Below are positions 1 to 11,850 of a stretch of 60,000 nt of DNA, one piece after another. The stretch comes from Tubiluchus corallicola (Eukaryota; Priapulida; Priapulimorpha; Priapulimorphida; Tubiluchidae), in NCBI GenBank assembly GCA_030141605.1, contig JAQGDQ010000117.1, forward strand, positions 250,001 to 310,000, given 5' to 3'. Both the position numbers and the translations under genes were made by a program. Numbering within the stretch: the stretch's first letter is position 1; each line of letters begins with the position of its first letter. The notes below the pieces were generated by a model. The model searched no databases. It was not told where the DNA came from and saw nothing but the letters and a program-made list of their open reading frames with translations.

Positions 1-3000
1 TATTAAAATCGTTGTTACCTTTAGATTCCTGTTTTGCGTGCATTGAAAGTGTATTTTCTCTCCGAATGTGTAACACTGGATTAGGTTTTTCTGACTTTTT
101 GTCACCTATTGTATTTTCATTAGCCTGATATTGATTGTTGTCTGGTGGTTTACTCTTAGCATTGGATGACTGTTGACTATGCCTTGATGATAAGATTTTT
201 TGTATTCTTATCTGCTGCTGTTGCTCATGTTGCTGCAAGACTTGGTCATAATGTTCTTGAAGAAGCTTCTCGAATGAAGAGCTGTCCAAAACCTTTTGCT
301 ACAAATACAAAATGGTATATTAGTACATCAGATGGTAAGAAAGAGGGAAAATTAAAAAATAGTAACTTTGTATAAGTACAAAAACTGCACAAAAAGTACA
401 ATTAGAAAATGACTTTAAAGTTTCACATTTTGATATTAAATAACAAACCTTGTGTGGCTGCTGCTTCTTGAAATCAACAATGTCTTGAAGCACTGCTTCC
501 CAATCTGGACCTTGTTCAAATCGCAATATATTTTCGTCTGAAAGGAAAACTAAAAATACAGTGTTTCTGAGAGCTTACAAACTGATGGCACATCATTCGA
601 CATGTTGCTGTCTTCTAGGTGGCAAAAACACAAAATCTTAGTAGCACCCACTCCTGAATGACATCACATCCGCTTGTTATTTTTGATAAAAATAAAGCAA
701 CTCCTTAATGACTAAATCAAATCTACAAATAGCTATGATGTAATGCACACATTTAATTTAATCATAACAAGCAGTTTCAGTAAATAAAAATCATTGCTCG
801 AGTATGTATATAATAATGTGAAAGTTGTCATTAGATTCCAATAACTATATAACACATTTTTTTGTGAAATTCTAATGACGGTAAATGACTTAGTGTACAT
901 TTTAACTGGCAACAACATGTTTACTCAGTTCCTCAAGTTTCTGCTTGACACATTGCAGGACAAATTTAGAATTTGACTTCATTCAGCACTCTAGACGAAA
1001 CATAATTATCTGATATATCATCATGAGCTCAGCTGCATTGTCACTACACAGATGTCTTTTATTGTTTCCAATTAACTACATATATTACAGTATAATACAA
1101 TAATTCTTGTAATAGGATTACTTATTATCTCAGTACCACACAAAAACGTGCTTGCTCAATACAATGTATGTTTTATACATATTTATTTATTTAAAGTTTC
1201 TTTCTAACGTAAGAAAATGCCTTATAAAACTTAAAATTTAAGCTAAAAAAACTAAGAAACACTACACGTCATGCACTATTAAAAGAGCTACCAAAAATTC
1301 AATAAAATATGTACAGAATTTAAAATACAAAGCGTCACTTAAAAAACCAGCAGTTACTACACAAATAAATCATGCCATAATCGAAAAGAAGTCAAAATGC
1401 CCATAAATCTTAAAAATTCTTTATTTTTCCCTTCCCTTTTGAGATTTATGGGCATTTTCACTTCTTTTACGATTATGCCCATGGCAAGTATCAGAAGAGC
1501 ACTATCTTATTTTCAAGGTAAATCATACCTTCTTCTAATAATTCTACTATAAAATCGTACATCAGTTTGGTGGCATATGTACTTTCTTACAATAGCTGAA
1601 TGAAATTGATATTTCTTGACGTTATATAATTTATCAAAATGTTTTATATCTGTCAAAGTTAATGTACCATAAATGATGAATTGTGAATTTTATGCATGCA
1701 TTTAAAATTGTAAATTCACCTTCACCATCTTGTTCAAGTGACAGACCATAACGGCGTACAGGTTCCCGCAGGAATCTCTCGGCATCACTATGAATCCGTT
1801 CTTTCCGTTCCTGCAATAATCGTTCTCTCCTTCTGTCTTCGACGACCTCCTTCATCTGTGCGTCCAGCTTCATTTGCCTATGTGTAAAAAAAGTCTTACC
1901 ATTTACTATCTGAAGTTTTGTGTTTAAGGTTTTAAAAATTTGCTTAGATCAAAATTTGGAGATTATTCTCACAGAGTAGCTACAGAAGTGCACAATAACA
2001 TGAAATATAAATCAATCAAAAACGAAAAAACAGTGATCATTGCACAAAAACCAAACACAATATGAAAATTGACATTGGATCAATATTCTGATACATAATC
2101 ATACATTCGATTTTTTTAATGCATATCATTTCACTTATCTGTGCAGTTCTGAAGCAAAATAAATAATATTTTAGGAAGTCTTTCTGAAATCGCATACAGT
2201 GCAGTGCAATTACTTCAAACTACTCAATATTTTATTTAACATTAATATTTTCAATGCCATTACGATTTCGATTTTCCTACTTGGAACTGTTTATTTATGA
2301 AATTGCAAAACAGGCCCTTACAGTACCCAAGCAGTTTCCACAAGGATATTTCTAAATGAATAACTCATTTAAAAATAAGGCAATGCTTTTAAGCTCACTT
2401 TCAACTGTTACAGTATACAAGCATAAAATACGTTGAACTGAAACAGTGTACTGCTTAAGTAGGCCAAACTAACAAAGCAGTACAGACTGAAATATTGACT
2501 GCCATCACATTCTATTATTCTCCAGTGTATTTGACTTTTATGTAGCGTAAGTGCCACTTAAAGACCAATAATGCTTATCGATCTATTAATGGAAAATGCA
2601 CTTGTATGAATTAAGTTTACCTGAATGTACATGCAAATTAAGCCGAGCATGTCCGCGAGTATGCGGCAATAAATCTCAAACCTTTCGCGGAGGTTTAATT
2701 TAAACATGCAACAAACAAGAATTGAAAACAGTCAAAACATTTCTCACATAAAAAGAAAATTACACTTTACAGTATTACGCAAACAGTACAGGCACTTTGT
2801 TTAGAAATTTTACATTTTGAACACTTATGTATGCTTTTTATTACGCTTTAAAATGCCAAATAACTTTTTTCTTAAACATTTGCTATGCAGAGTGTCTGCC
2901 TTAAGTACGTTAGTAAAGCTGCAAAATGTCATTGTTATTACGTTTTAATTTTAATGAGCTTACCTTACAACTTTTCAATGTGTTTTAAAATTAAATACAA

Positions 3001-6000
3001 AATAGCAATTATGTACTTTCTTTAAAACTGTACATTCCTCTTGTTTTGATTTTAAATTCAAAACTGAAATGTATAAAACAGTGGGCTAAATATTGTTTGG
3101 TATGTGCCACGTCGCCTTTTCTATATGCTTGCACACTTAACTTTAGAACCTGGCTACGCCACTGACTACAAAATGATAAAGAAAATTTCACAGGTAATGG
3201 CTGACAGTTACTGGTTAGGTTATAACAGGTTTAACTGAATCCATTACATTATAGGGTTCTATCCAGATTCTGTCATGCTGAAGATACGCTCTTAATGCAT
3301 TGTTATAATGCTCCATCCGACTATCTTTATTTTATCCTGTGCCTGTTTTACCATGGCATTTTTTTCCTGTGCCATTTTTATCGCGCACCAGTATAAAATT
3401 ATATATTTTTCTGGAATCATTTTGCTGCCAGAGATGAGCTGGTGTATTAAAATCTAACAATGGTGTTGACCAGTTTGAGCCTCACCATGCACTATGAAGT
3501 AAATATTTTTTCAACAAATTGCAGCCTTATAATTAAAAGTAGATAAAAATGGCACAGGAAAAAAATGACACAAATGCAAAAATAGAAAAAATGGCAAATC
3601 TGTTCTTTTGATGCACATGATATCTATAATAAAACTAGAATGTGCTCAGTAGGAAGTAGATCTCTGCCAAAGCCGATCAATCTTAAACTTATTTGTCTGA
3701 TTTTTTTTCATTAAAAAAATTTAACGCGAAGATAAACAACCAAACATCTAAAAATGTGCCTGTATTGGTAGTATATAGATTAGCAAAATCTCGCAAAATA
3801 TTTGTTCATTAAATAGGTTTGTCAATAATCTATGTACGAATGTTCCACATAGTGTTTATATACTTTTTTAACCATTAATTTTGTCGATGGTAATAGTGTG
3901 ACAAATATATACGTAATTACATAGCAAGTCACCTTGTAAGGCTATACACATTAACATTAATAAGCAAAGGTTATTGACAGCGTTACACAAGCGAGAATTT
4001 CTCGAAATGGAACTGGAACTGACTTGTTTGGTAGTTGTTTGTCCAGGTGGGGATAACAAAAAAGAAGTACTAAACATGTCAACGAGACCTCCATGAGGTG
4101 TTTCACGAATGTTCTTACGTGATATTCCCTCAAGTTTTGCGAAAAAAGAACCGGCGAAAAGATTTCCATTTTGACACCCAATACACCCGCCTTCACCACA
4201 AAGTTTCATGAAAATTTATTAGGTAGTTGTTGCGCAATACGTTTACTGCCATAACAGATGAGAACAGCCATACAAACACAAACAAACTGTGTTGAAGCAT
4301 AACTTCCTTGGCAAAGGTAAAAATAACAAAAATAATTATCCCCCACGGTAATCCTAACCCTAAACTCTTTTATCTGTGCCATATTTGCCTACTTTTCCAT
4401 TTTTTCCTTTTGCTACTTTTGCTGTGCCATTTTTTCTTGTGTCATTTTTTTTCTGTGCCATTTTTACCTACTTTTCCATTTGTGCTATTTTTTCCTGTGC
4501 CTTTTTTCTGTGCCATTTTTATCTACATTTTTTTATACCTCGTAGCGAATTTCGAATCTTCATAACTGGCAAATCTAATTGTAGGCATTTTTCACTGTTT
4601 GGCAAGTGTATGCCTGTTTGTTTAACTAATTAATTAAGAAGTTCCACAATTAGACTGGTGATTCGAAACTAATGAATAATTTATTTCATAGCTATCGCTT
4701 TACAAGAAAAACAGTTTTTGAAAGGAGACTTCGCCTCTAGTACTCGTGACGCTTGTGCAATTAAAAGTTTTAATGAACATGTGCACAATGCCGCAGGTAA
4801 AATGCTTATGCTTCAATGATACACATTGATTAAGAAATCAATAATGTGCTTTCCCCAGGTAAGGCAGGTAAATACAGCCTAAATATGACACATTCAAAAG
4901 TGAACATGACCTGCAGCAGTCAGCTAATGAAGGCGTTATACGGTAATCATTCCTAGGTTAGTAACTATATGATATAATTAATGGAATGCTGCACTGCCTG
5001 CTCAAGAAATGAGTAAGCCGTGTAAAACAGCATACTCATTTGTGTAGTTTAAGCAGTAGTTGACAAACAACATAACATATTATTTTCATTTGTAGAATTC
5101 TGTTAACTTATTTACTTTTGACATTCATCATACATATGATTAATCTGGAAAAAACTCAATCTATGTCATCCAAAGTAAAAAAATTATCGAGAAGGGCTAC
5201 AGCGACTAAATGCATCTTACACACCAGAAAAAAGGAAGTAAACTAGCGGACGTTTTTCACTGTGTCAAAAATGTGGTAAGATTCTACTTTTGTGACAGGA
5301 GATGCTTTATGTGAAAGATTTTGTTTCAAAAAATGTTTTTAAAAATAGTTAACATCAAACGTTGTGCTTGACATTAAAAGCTTTAGTGAATTCGGAACTT
5401 GTGACGTTTTCACCAGTGGTCATTAACTGAAGGCTGTGAAGGGCATAATATTGCTTCCGTTGAATTTTATGTTTAAGAATTCAGGAATTGCATTTCGTTT
5501 TAGTAAACTGAAAAGTATAAATTTTTCACACGTGACCAGTCACCAATCTAATTATTAATCAAATCGCGTGTTGTTTTCTTCGCAACCAAGTACACAACGT
5601 GACCACACAGTTATTCCTTCCACAGTTATCAGTGAGCTTCATCAAGCAGCAGAATAATAATTAATATTAATTTCAATAGCGATTTAACATTAGAACGTTC
5701 AAATCAACTTTAAGGAAAACGAAAATACAATTAATTTTGTAGAAACTGGCAGAAGTATTTTGCATAATGTGACATGCAAACAGTGTGAACCGAATAGATA
5801 TGAAGAAAAGAAGAAAGCAAGCTTTAAGTGGGTTTCGAATATGCACTCTAACTGTTACACTAACTCAGTGGTTCGCAAACTTTCTCGGACCGTTACCCAA
5901 ATCGGGAAACCCGGTCGTGTCCATTACCCCCCACCTAGTACTACTTCTCCAACTCAAAAAGTAAACACACGTATATGCCACAAGCAAACAAAATTATTTA

Positions 6001-9000
6001 TGTTTGCTCGTGACATAAATAAATTTCCAGGTGTTGTTGTTGTATTGTTGCCAAAACAAGAATTACAATTACTGAACCTGCTCATTACTGAGTGAGCAGG
6101 TTCGTTCGAGTAATTATTACTCGAACAAACGAAAACAAGAAGAAATGAATGACAACAACAAAATCTCAGTTAGTGGGACGGATGAGCCTGTTTTTCGGAC
6201 GCCAGTTTCTCAATCCTGGGTTTCGTCAGGCTCAAAGCAACGCGTGCATCACTTTCCACGTCCAACCTATTTCTTTTCTTTGTTTTCATGTTCATTATGG
6301 ACGAAAAACATTGTTCACACACATACGTTGTTGAAAAACACGTGAGAATATTCAATGCCCGTTCTGCAAGGACTGGTGAACTGGCCATCTCTCCTATCCA
6401 GAACTCTTCCAGGTTCTGCTGCTGGAATTTGATGGACCCCATGACACAGTGTTGCCTGCCGGAGGCAGTCTCTTCAAGAAGAAAACTACGTAAAATGCAT
6501 TCCAAGCGAAGTTTTAAAAATTTTCAGAGGGGTGCCCGTTACCCCTCCAAAAAACCCATATTACCCCCGGGGGCAATTTACCCCTACTTTGGGAACCACT
6601 GCACTAACTGTTAATGTGCATGTCAGCAAATTACGGTCGGTTATAAGTTATAACGGCTATAATAGTGAGGCAAACAGGATGACGTCATTTGCTTTGTCTG
6701 ACAATCACGTGAAATTTCCACTAATTAGCCAGGAATTTATCGATCCATGTTCGCGCTTGTCTGGGTGTTTTCAGAAAAGAAACTTATATTATCTTGTAGC
6801 CCAGCTCTTTCTCTTTCTAAAGAGTTATTAAACTCTCTTAAACATTCCCATAACACGCTCGTCGGGCGCTTTTTCACGACCTCCCGCAAAAATTTAACAA
6901 TGCAAAATTTCCGCTATTTTCGCTAGCGCTCATTTAGGTGTTTGCAAAAAAAGGTTATATCGCTTTGTAGCCCAGTTCTTTCTCTTTCTAAAGAGTTATA
7001 AAACTCTTTTAAGCATTCTCATAACACGCCCCATGAACGCTTTTGCCTGTTGTTTCGCAAACATTTCAAAACTGAAATCGGAAACTCCTACCTTTAACCT
7101 GTGATACTGAGGTCCAGCGTCCATCAAAATTAGCGAAATTTCTACCTCGTTTTGTCGAAGATTCGTTTTATCTCATTGAGACCTTTCATTTGATATATTA
7201 CACGACACTGTTACTCGAATCTGGAAGCATTGGTATCACTGACCCCTCGATTTTGGTTTTAGCCCTTTACCGAAAAATTTTCCCATACGCAAATGGCCAC
7301 TATTCAGCCATGCACAACAAATCGACACCATCTAGCTGAATACCAAAAATTGTGGCCCTAGTTAAAAAACTGTAGGAGGAGATCAAACCTAACGAAAAAA
7401 AAAACAAAAAGCCCTGCCCGCTATACGACCCTTGATCCAAGGGTGACGGGTCGCATATTAACATAAATCCCCCTACCTGAGGAGTGTGGACTGTGAGTTT
7501 CGTGACTCTAGCCCTATGCGTGTATGAATTATTAAAGAACAAAAATAAATAAATATCAAGAAGATTCTGCAGTAAGCAGAACCTTAAAAAGGAAAAGGAA
7601 AAACAGAAAATGTCTTTGGAAAGAAATTAAGTCTGTACTGACCCACATTTTAGAACTAGTCCAAACATTTTGGTGGTGACTTATACTGCTGTTCCAAATT
7701 ATTTTATCAAAAGTCAGTCGACCATGACATTCAAGTAAGCATAAATTACATACATAAATTAGCATAATCGATGACTGCTTAATAAAATAAGAGTAACACT
7801 TTGCATACTTTACCACTTGTTTATGCCATTTAATTACAGTACGACAAGAATCTACAGCGTCAATTAGAGTTAAAACAACATAAGAGATAAAATAATAGTT
7901 AAAATATTAACAATCTAATTTAATACTGAAGCAACACTACGGTTGACAGCTGTTCATGGAAATGAGGCCGATTCCGCAATACCAACGGCTTAGGTTTAAT
8001 CTGGTATAGATACAGTGACTTATACTGATTGGCATAAGAGCTTTATTTGTGTCAAAAACAGATTAATAACCTTAACTTCTTTTAATATATGTGACCCATT
8101 ATAACATTTTGTGTGTGTGTTTCTTCGCTGGTCGTTCAGTCAGTACATGTACTGCTACACAGTGCCGCAAAAATTACCTTACAATGTATTTTGGGAGATT
8201 GACATTTTGGGGAATATAGAATTCCACCAGGAATCGTGAATTAGGGTGCACGGTAAAAATGGCACAGGAAAAAATGGCATAGGAAAGAATGGCACAAATG
8301 GAAAAGTAGGTACAAATGGCACAGGAAAAATGGCACATGATGTTCTTTTGATGCAAATGATATCTGTAACAAAACTAGAATGCACTCAGTAGGTAGCAGA
8401 CCTCTGCCAAAGCCGAACAATCTTAAACTTATTCGTCTAATTCTTTTGATTAAAAAATTTAACACAAAGACAAGCAAGCAAACATACAAAAATGTACCTA
8501 TATTAATACTACGTAGACTAGCAAAAGACTCACAAAATCAGTAATGCACAAATGTTCCACATAGAGCTTATCTACCTTTTAACCATTCATTTTGGCAATG
8601 GTAATAGATTGACAAGGGTTACAGACAATGCTACACACTTTTACAAGCGAGAATTTCTCGAAATGGAACTGGAACTAACTCGCAGTTGTTTATCCGGGTT
8701 GGAGAAAAAAGAAAAAGAAGTACTAAATGCTCTCTCACAAATGTTTTTCTTGTACGTGGTGTTTGGTCAAGTTTTGAGAGAACGAACCTGCAAAAAGATT
8801 CCTATTTTGGCACCTGGTATCCGCCTTTCTTCACAAACTTTCTTGGACATTTGTCAGATAATTTTTGGGTAAAGGGCTTACTGCCATAACAGACGAAAAC
8901 CAGTAAAATTAAAAAATAAACTGTGTTGACACATAACTTCCTTTGCAGAGGTAAAAATAACTAAAATAATTATTCCCCACCATAACCCTAACCATAAACA

Positions 9001-10413
9001 CATATTTTACTAAGTGTGCCATTTTTACCGACTTTTACATTTGTTCCATTTTTTCCTGTGGCATTTTTATCTGTACCATTCTTACCTACATTCGTGAATT
9101 AGTTACACAGATTTAAAATAGTTCATTACATTTTAAGTAGTTCAGAACTATTTTAAGTAGATGACTTCAACCAGGTTACTTCAAATGATTTATTACATGA
9201 TGCAGTTTTTTGTAAGCACCTTCCTTCTGAATACATTAGTTAGTCAGCAAAATAAACCTGCTGTCTTCACTCTTATTGCTACACCATCCTGCTTTAAATT
9301 TAAACGTGTCTTTCCTGCAAATTTTAAATTGACTCTTTGGTGACTTTTCATCCTTGATCCCCATGATGTTTTTTTGTATTATAATCATTTTATGAGATTA
9401 GACTTACAATCTGGTTCAAATCCAGACTTGGTACCATTTTTTCTACAATCCATAAATCCTTTTTGTCTAGTTTAGTTTCAAAAATTTAATAATTGTGGAG
9501 TTACACCATTGTTTATTTGGTATATTTTAGTCATATCACTTCACACAGAAACCACTGACTTGCATTTTTGGTGGTGGCTAAATTTGACTGTTTTAAACCA
9601 AATTAACAATTTTTAAAACAAATTAACAACTGCATTCTAACTGGGTTAATTACTGTAATGGTACAAAAAAGTGTCCAATAAGATGCAGCTGAATTCTTGT
9701 GCAGCGGTACTTTGTATATCTGGGATGGAGCACTTTGGAAAAATGCTTCAAGAGTCATAATTATGGGAAAGCAAAAAATTATAACACACTTATTTCTGTA
9801 CTTTGCCTATCTCAAGTAAGCAAAAGGGTGAATAAGGTGCGATAAAATTAATGGAAACTACCAAAACCCTTACTTTTGCATCACTGTTTTCTTTGTTCGC
9901 ATGCTCAATTCTCTCTCTTTCTGCAGGCAGTCTGCAGAAAATCCTAAAATGAGGCTAGTATTTTTCAAGTAAAATTGGTTTAGCAAGACAGCACTTCAAG
10001 TTTTGTTGCATACCATGCCACTGATAGAATGTAGATTTGAAACACTACTTAAGCATCAATAATCGATTGTATATCAGACAGAAGATGGCAGCGACCTCTG
10101 AACCAGCCATGTCGGACATTGTGCATCCCAGCGGCCCTAGCATCATTCACATAAAATTTCATTGAAACCCATATAATTGTTTGGTGTCTATAAAGAGCGA
10201 ACAGACAAACTCGGCTTGCTTCTAATACCAAAATTTTACAAGAAACCCTTACACACACCGTTTTCGTCGCAGTGTTTCCCGATGCATCATCTGATGACGG
10301 AGTTGTTTTGCCCGACGTTCTGCAGAATAGGCATCTTTTAACTCCTTTATCCTCGATTCTAATCCTTCCCTCATTTGTTTTCCTTCAATATGGTCCTTCT
10401 TCTTTAAAGACAT
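1..10413 (-). CDS. Coiled-coil protein of unknown function, 5' (N-terminal) part of a multi-exon gene
   Basis: Four exons join in phase on the minus strand: 10253-10413, 1720-1877, 449-537 and 19-298, the last possibly running past the window edge. Each has an AG acceptor and GT donor; exon 1 uses GTAAGG. The start is the ATG at 10413, because an in-frame TAA lies two codons upstream; two other upstream ATGs open very short frames. About 229 residues are visible. Residues 1-90 are highly charged and predicted helical (segments such as KELKDAYSAERRAKQLRHQ and EDRRRERLLQERKERIHSD), then comes FLREPVRRYGLSL, a more globular segment FEQGPDWEAVLQDIVDF, and a Gln-rich stretch (EHYDQVLQQHEQQQQ). This suits a structural, perhaps centrosomal or ciliary coiled-coil protein, but I do not recognise the family and that role is inference. 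The C-terminus lies outside the window. Exon joining is secure; function is unknown. Confidence 0.75.
1372..1482. repeat. Near-perfect inverted repeat (hairpin/MITE-like)
   Basis: The left arm (1372-1415) and right arm (1437-1482) are reverse complements with only a few mismatches. Both carry the core AAAATGCCCATAAATCT and share the outer motif ATAATCG. The loop is about 21 bases. It lies 106 bases upstream of exon 3 in the sense of transcription, so the pre-mRNA could form a long hairpin inside the intron. Confidence 0.75.
3325..4535. mobile_element. Foldback/MULE-like non-autonomous element, copy A
   Basis: The left end at about 3539 reads GTAGATAAAAATGGCACAG and the right end near 4527 is its reverse complement (CTGTGCCATTTTTATCTAC). 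Subterminal DNA at both ends is an array of short units of the type ATGGCACAGGAAAA, inverted between the two ends. The interior (about 3600-4370) matches the 8.3-9.0 kb copy over long blocks, for example the stretch after TGTTCTTTTGATGCA and the block GGTAAAAATAAC. A further end-like segment at about 3335-3389, finishing in TTATCGCGCACC, suggests a nested or partial third copy. No transposase frame is visible. Open frames across the right array are only translations of the repeat. Confidence 0.7.
6074..6126. repeat. Two directly abutting palindromes inside the hAT element
   Basis: Palindrome 1 (6074-6103) has 11-bp perfect arms, GAACCTGCTCA and TGAGCAGGTTC, around an 8-base loop. Palindrome 2 (6104-6126) has 10-bp perfect arms, GTTCGAGTAA and TTACTCGAAC, around TTA. 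There is no gap between them. Both could extrude as stable hairpins. Confidence 0.9.
6170..6505 (-). pseudogene. hAT transposase C-terminal dimerisation-domain fragment (ZBED/Buster-like)
   Basis: The open frame of 111 codons lies inside the hAT element and lacks an ATG start, so it is a 3' remnant. It contains the typical hAT C-terminal signature: an FW...AERALNILTCFSTTYVCEQ segment, then FSSIMNMKTKKRNRLDVE, ARVALS and PRIEKL. In hAT proteins this region mediates dimerisation (the Ty/CE-F-S...K-RNRL pattern). ZBED5-like domesticated genes and Buster-type transposases end the same way. The catalytic DDE part and BED zinc finger are absent. It is almost certainly not expressed as a functional transposase. 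Confidence 0.88.
6749..7080. repeat. Diverged tandem duplication, about 171-bp unit
   Basis: The block TGTAGCCCAG-TCTTTCTCTTTCTAAAG, with following AACTCT and CATAACACGC, occurs at about 6795 and again at about 6966. It is preceded in both cases by a GGTGTTT...AAA...TTATAT segment. No coding potential is evident. Confidence 0.7.
8245..9091. mobile_element. Foldback/MULE-like non-autonomous element, copy B, with candidate 11-bp TSD
   Basis: The element is bounded by TCGTGAATTAG on the left (8234-8244) and the identical TCGTGAATTAG on the right (9092-9102). Its left end, GGTGCACGGTAAAAATGGCA, is followed by several ATGGCACAGGAAAA-type units. The right end carries the inverted units (CCATTTTTTCCTGTGGCAT). 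The interior aligns with copy A. The 11-bp duplication and repeat-rich inverted ends resemble foldback or Mutator-like elements, which typically make 9-11 bp duplications. No coding capacity is seen. Confidence 0.7.
9405..9530 (+). mobile_element. tRNA-derived SINE-like fragment, copy 1
   Basis: A Pol III B-box-like motif, TGGTTCAAATCC, at about 9411 is followed by AGACTTGG and a body that ends TTTCAAAAATTTAATAATTG. The same order and similar sequence recur at 19.4-19.56 kb. The A box is degenerate, so this copy is 5' truncated or decayed. Confidence 0.5.
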
Positions 10414-11522
10414 CTTGCATTATACATCTACAAAAATAACGGTAATTATATAACACAAAAATTACTATATTGTCAAAAAATAACTGCAAAGACATTGGAA
10501 AACACAAAGTTGTAACTTGTAATACTGTAGTGAACTTGAACAGTAAAGGTAAACTTATTGTGCTTATTGTATGCATAATAATCTAATACATAGGCACACT
10601 TAGTACAAATGATGAAACATACAGTACACATTGGGATTTAATTAAGTCAAAATTTTTTGGCTTAACACATAGTGTTGCAGTTTGATGTAGAACAATACAG
10701 CCGAGAATTACAACGAAGGAAATTAAATTCCACTGATTGCAATATAAGCACACTTTAAACAGCAGACTTAAATATTTTTGTTGTGCAACATAATACATGT
10801 ATTAACAAATTCAGAAATGTTACACATTGTACGTGTAGTTCTACATGCTTTGTGTTGAGTGCATATAGTTTTGCTGTGCTGGTGTATACAGATCCTTTTA
10901 CTAGTTACCTAGCATCAAAATAATCAATGTACAAACTCAAACTTGTTAGATTATGGTAAATGTATCACGAAGTCTTAGCTTTTATTGCAATTCAGCAAGT
11001 TTATTAAGGCCACACGAATATCAGCAATACATTGACAGTAAAACATGTGAAGTCATTCAGTTTGAATCTGGCATTTAGTTCAGAGTTTGAGCAGTCTTTT
11101 TACTCTACCATGTCAATGCAAATTATTATTCTTGCTAGTTATCGACGGCAGCAGGCTTGTTTTATTATATTATGCATACTACATTTTAATAACGCTTACT
11201 CAACGAAAGCCAAATTCATAACTAAGCTTCCTGATACATGTACGGAAGCAGAAAGAATACGCCGTGCAAAAACTTACTGTTGCTATGGTTACTCAGCATA
11301 ACCAAATCAACAATAACTACAAGAGTTGCTGTATCACTGAAGGTGTATGACGACCACTGTATGTTATGTACTAATCTAAAACTTGTGTGAAGTTAATGAC
11401 GTCAATATGAAAGCGTAGACACTCTAGCCTACTGATTTCTAATTAAGCGGTTTGACGTGAAAGCTACTATTGTAGTGCGACAGGAAACTTTCTGTCTCTG
11501 TGACAAAAGCTAACGCATTTCA

Positions 11523-11631
11523 TATTAGTATTACTGCATTATAAAGTGTAGCAAGACGGTAAGCTAGATGAGACTGAAAGCAGACAGAATCGTGAAATTT
11601 CTGTCATAATGCTACACTTTCATAATACTAA
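11523..11631. repeat. Imperfect inverted repeat
   Basis: The left arm at 11523-11553 (TTAGTATTA then AAGTGTAGCA) and right arm at 11610-11631 (TGCTACACTT then TAATACTAA) are complementary, with a 7-base insertion in the left arm. The loop contains a smaller GACAGAA...TTCTGTC pair. It is probably a decayed MITE. Confidence 0.5.
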
Positions 11632-11642
11632 TACAGTATATT

Positions 11643-11850
11643 TAGACATAGACATAGACATTTTATTTATCGCCTCATTTACACCAGAATACAAGTAGAC
11701 TATTATTGCAATAGTTGTTAATTAAAAAGGATAAATTATGCATAAAGGAAAGAGTTAGGGATGCAGGAGAAAGGGTAGCAAAAGTCAATCGGTCATCAAG
11801 TCAGCCACTCTTCTCAGGTTAGTGTAAAAAAATTGTACAGCTGCTAATTG
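11643..11850 (-). mobile_element. Decayed LINE 3' end with (TAGACA)n tail
   Basis: Three TAGACA units (11643-11660) abut TTTTATTTATC. The region at about 11765-11825 (GAGAAAGGGTAGCAAAAGTC, then GGTCATCAAGTCAGCC) is a diverged match to the 3' ends at 12.9 and 35.9 kb. The tail sits at the low coordinate, so the element points along the minus strand. Confidence 0.5.

Larger units (their letters stand above)
5866..6601 (-). mobile_element. hAT-superfamily DNA transposon, internally deleted, with exact 8-bp TSD
   Basis: The ends are CAGTGGTTCGCAAAC at 5866 and, on the opposite strand from 6601, CAGTGGTTCCCAAAG; they match except at one or two positions. The element is flanked by the identical octamer CACTAACT (5858-5865 and 6602-6609). 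An 8-bp duplication and CAGTGGTTC ends are hallmarks of the hAT superfamily. The interior encodes the C-terminal part of a hAT transposase on the minus strand and contains two abutting palindromes. At 736 bp it is too short to be autonomous, so it is an internally deleted derivative. Confidence 0.93.
1878..10252 (-). other. 8.4-kb first intron of the coiled-coil gene, a transposon nest
   Basis: I found no exon here that fits the flanking phase (exon 1 ends in phase 2 and exon 2 supplies the third base). The intron holds the foldback-type copies near 3.3-4.5 and 8.2-9.1 kb, a hAT element at 5.87-6.60 kb, a diverged tandem repeat at 6.75-7.08 kb and a partial SINE near 9.4 kb. The rest is AT-rich DNA without recognisable features. 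Confidence 0.7.

Noticed and set aside
4308-4633. Plus-strand frames of 85 codons rich in Phe, Cys and Leu, looking like membrane proteins
   Set aside because: They are translations of the TGCCATTTTTTCCTGTG repeat array at the end of the foldback element.
8174-8489. Three overlapping minus-strand frames with repeated CAIF/VPFFL motifs
   Set aside because: Same cause: the inverted repeat array of foldback copy B read in three frames.
11032-11301. Plus-strand frame of 89 codons upstream of the coiled-coil gene
   Set aside because: No recognisable domain, splice context or composition unlike the AT-rich background.
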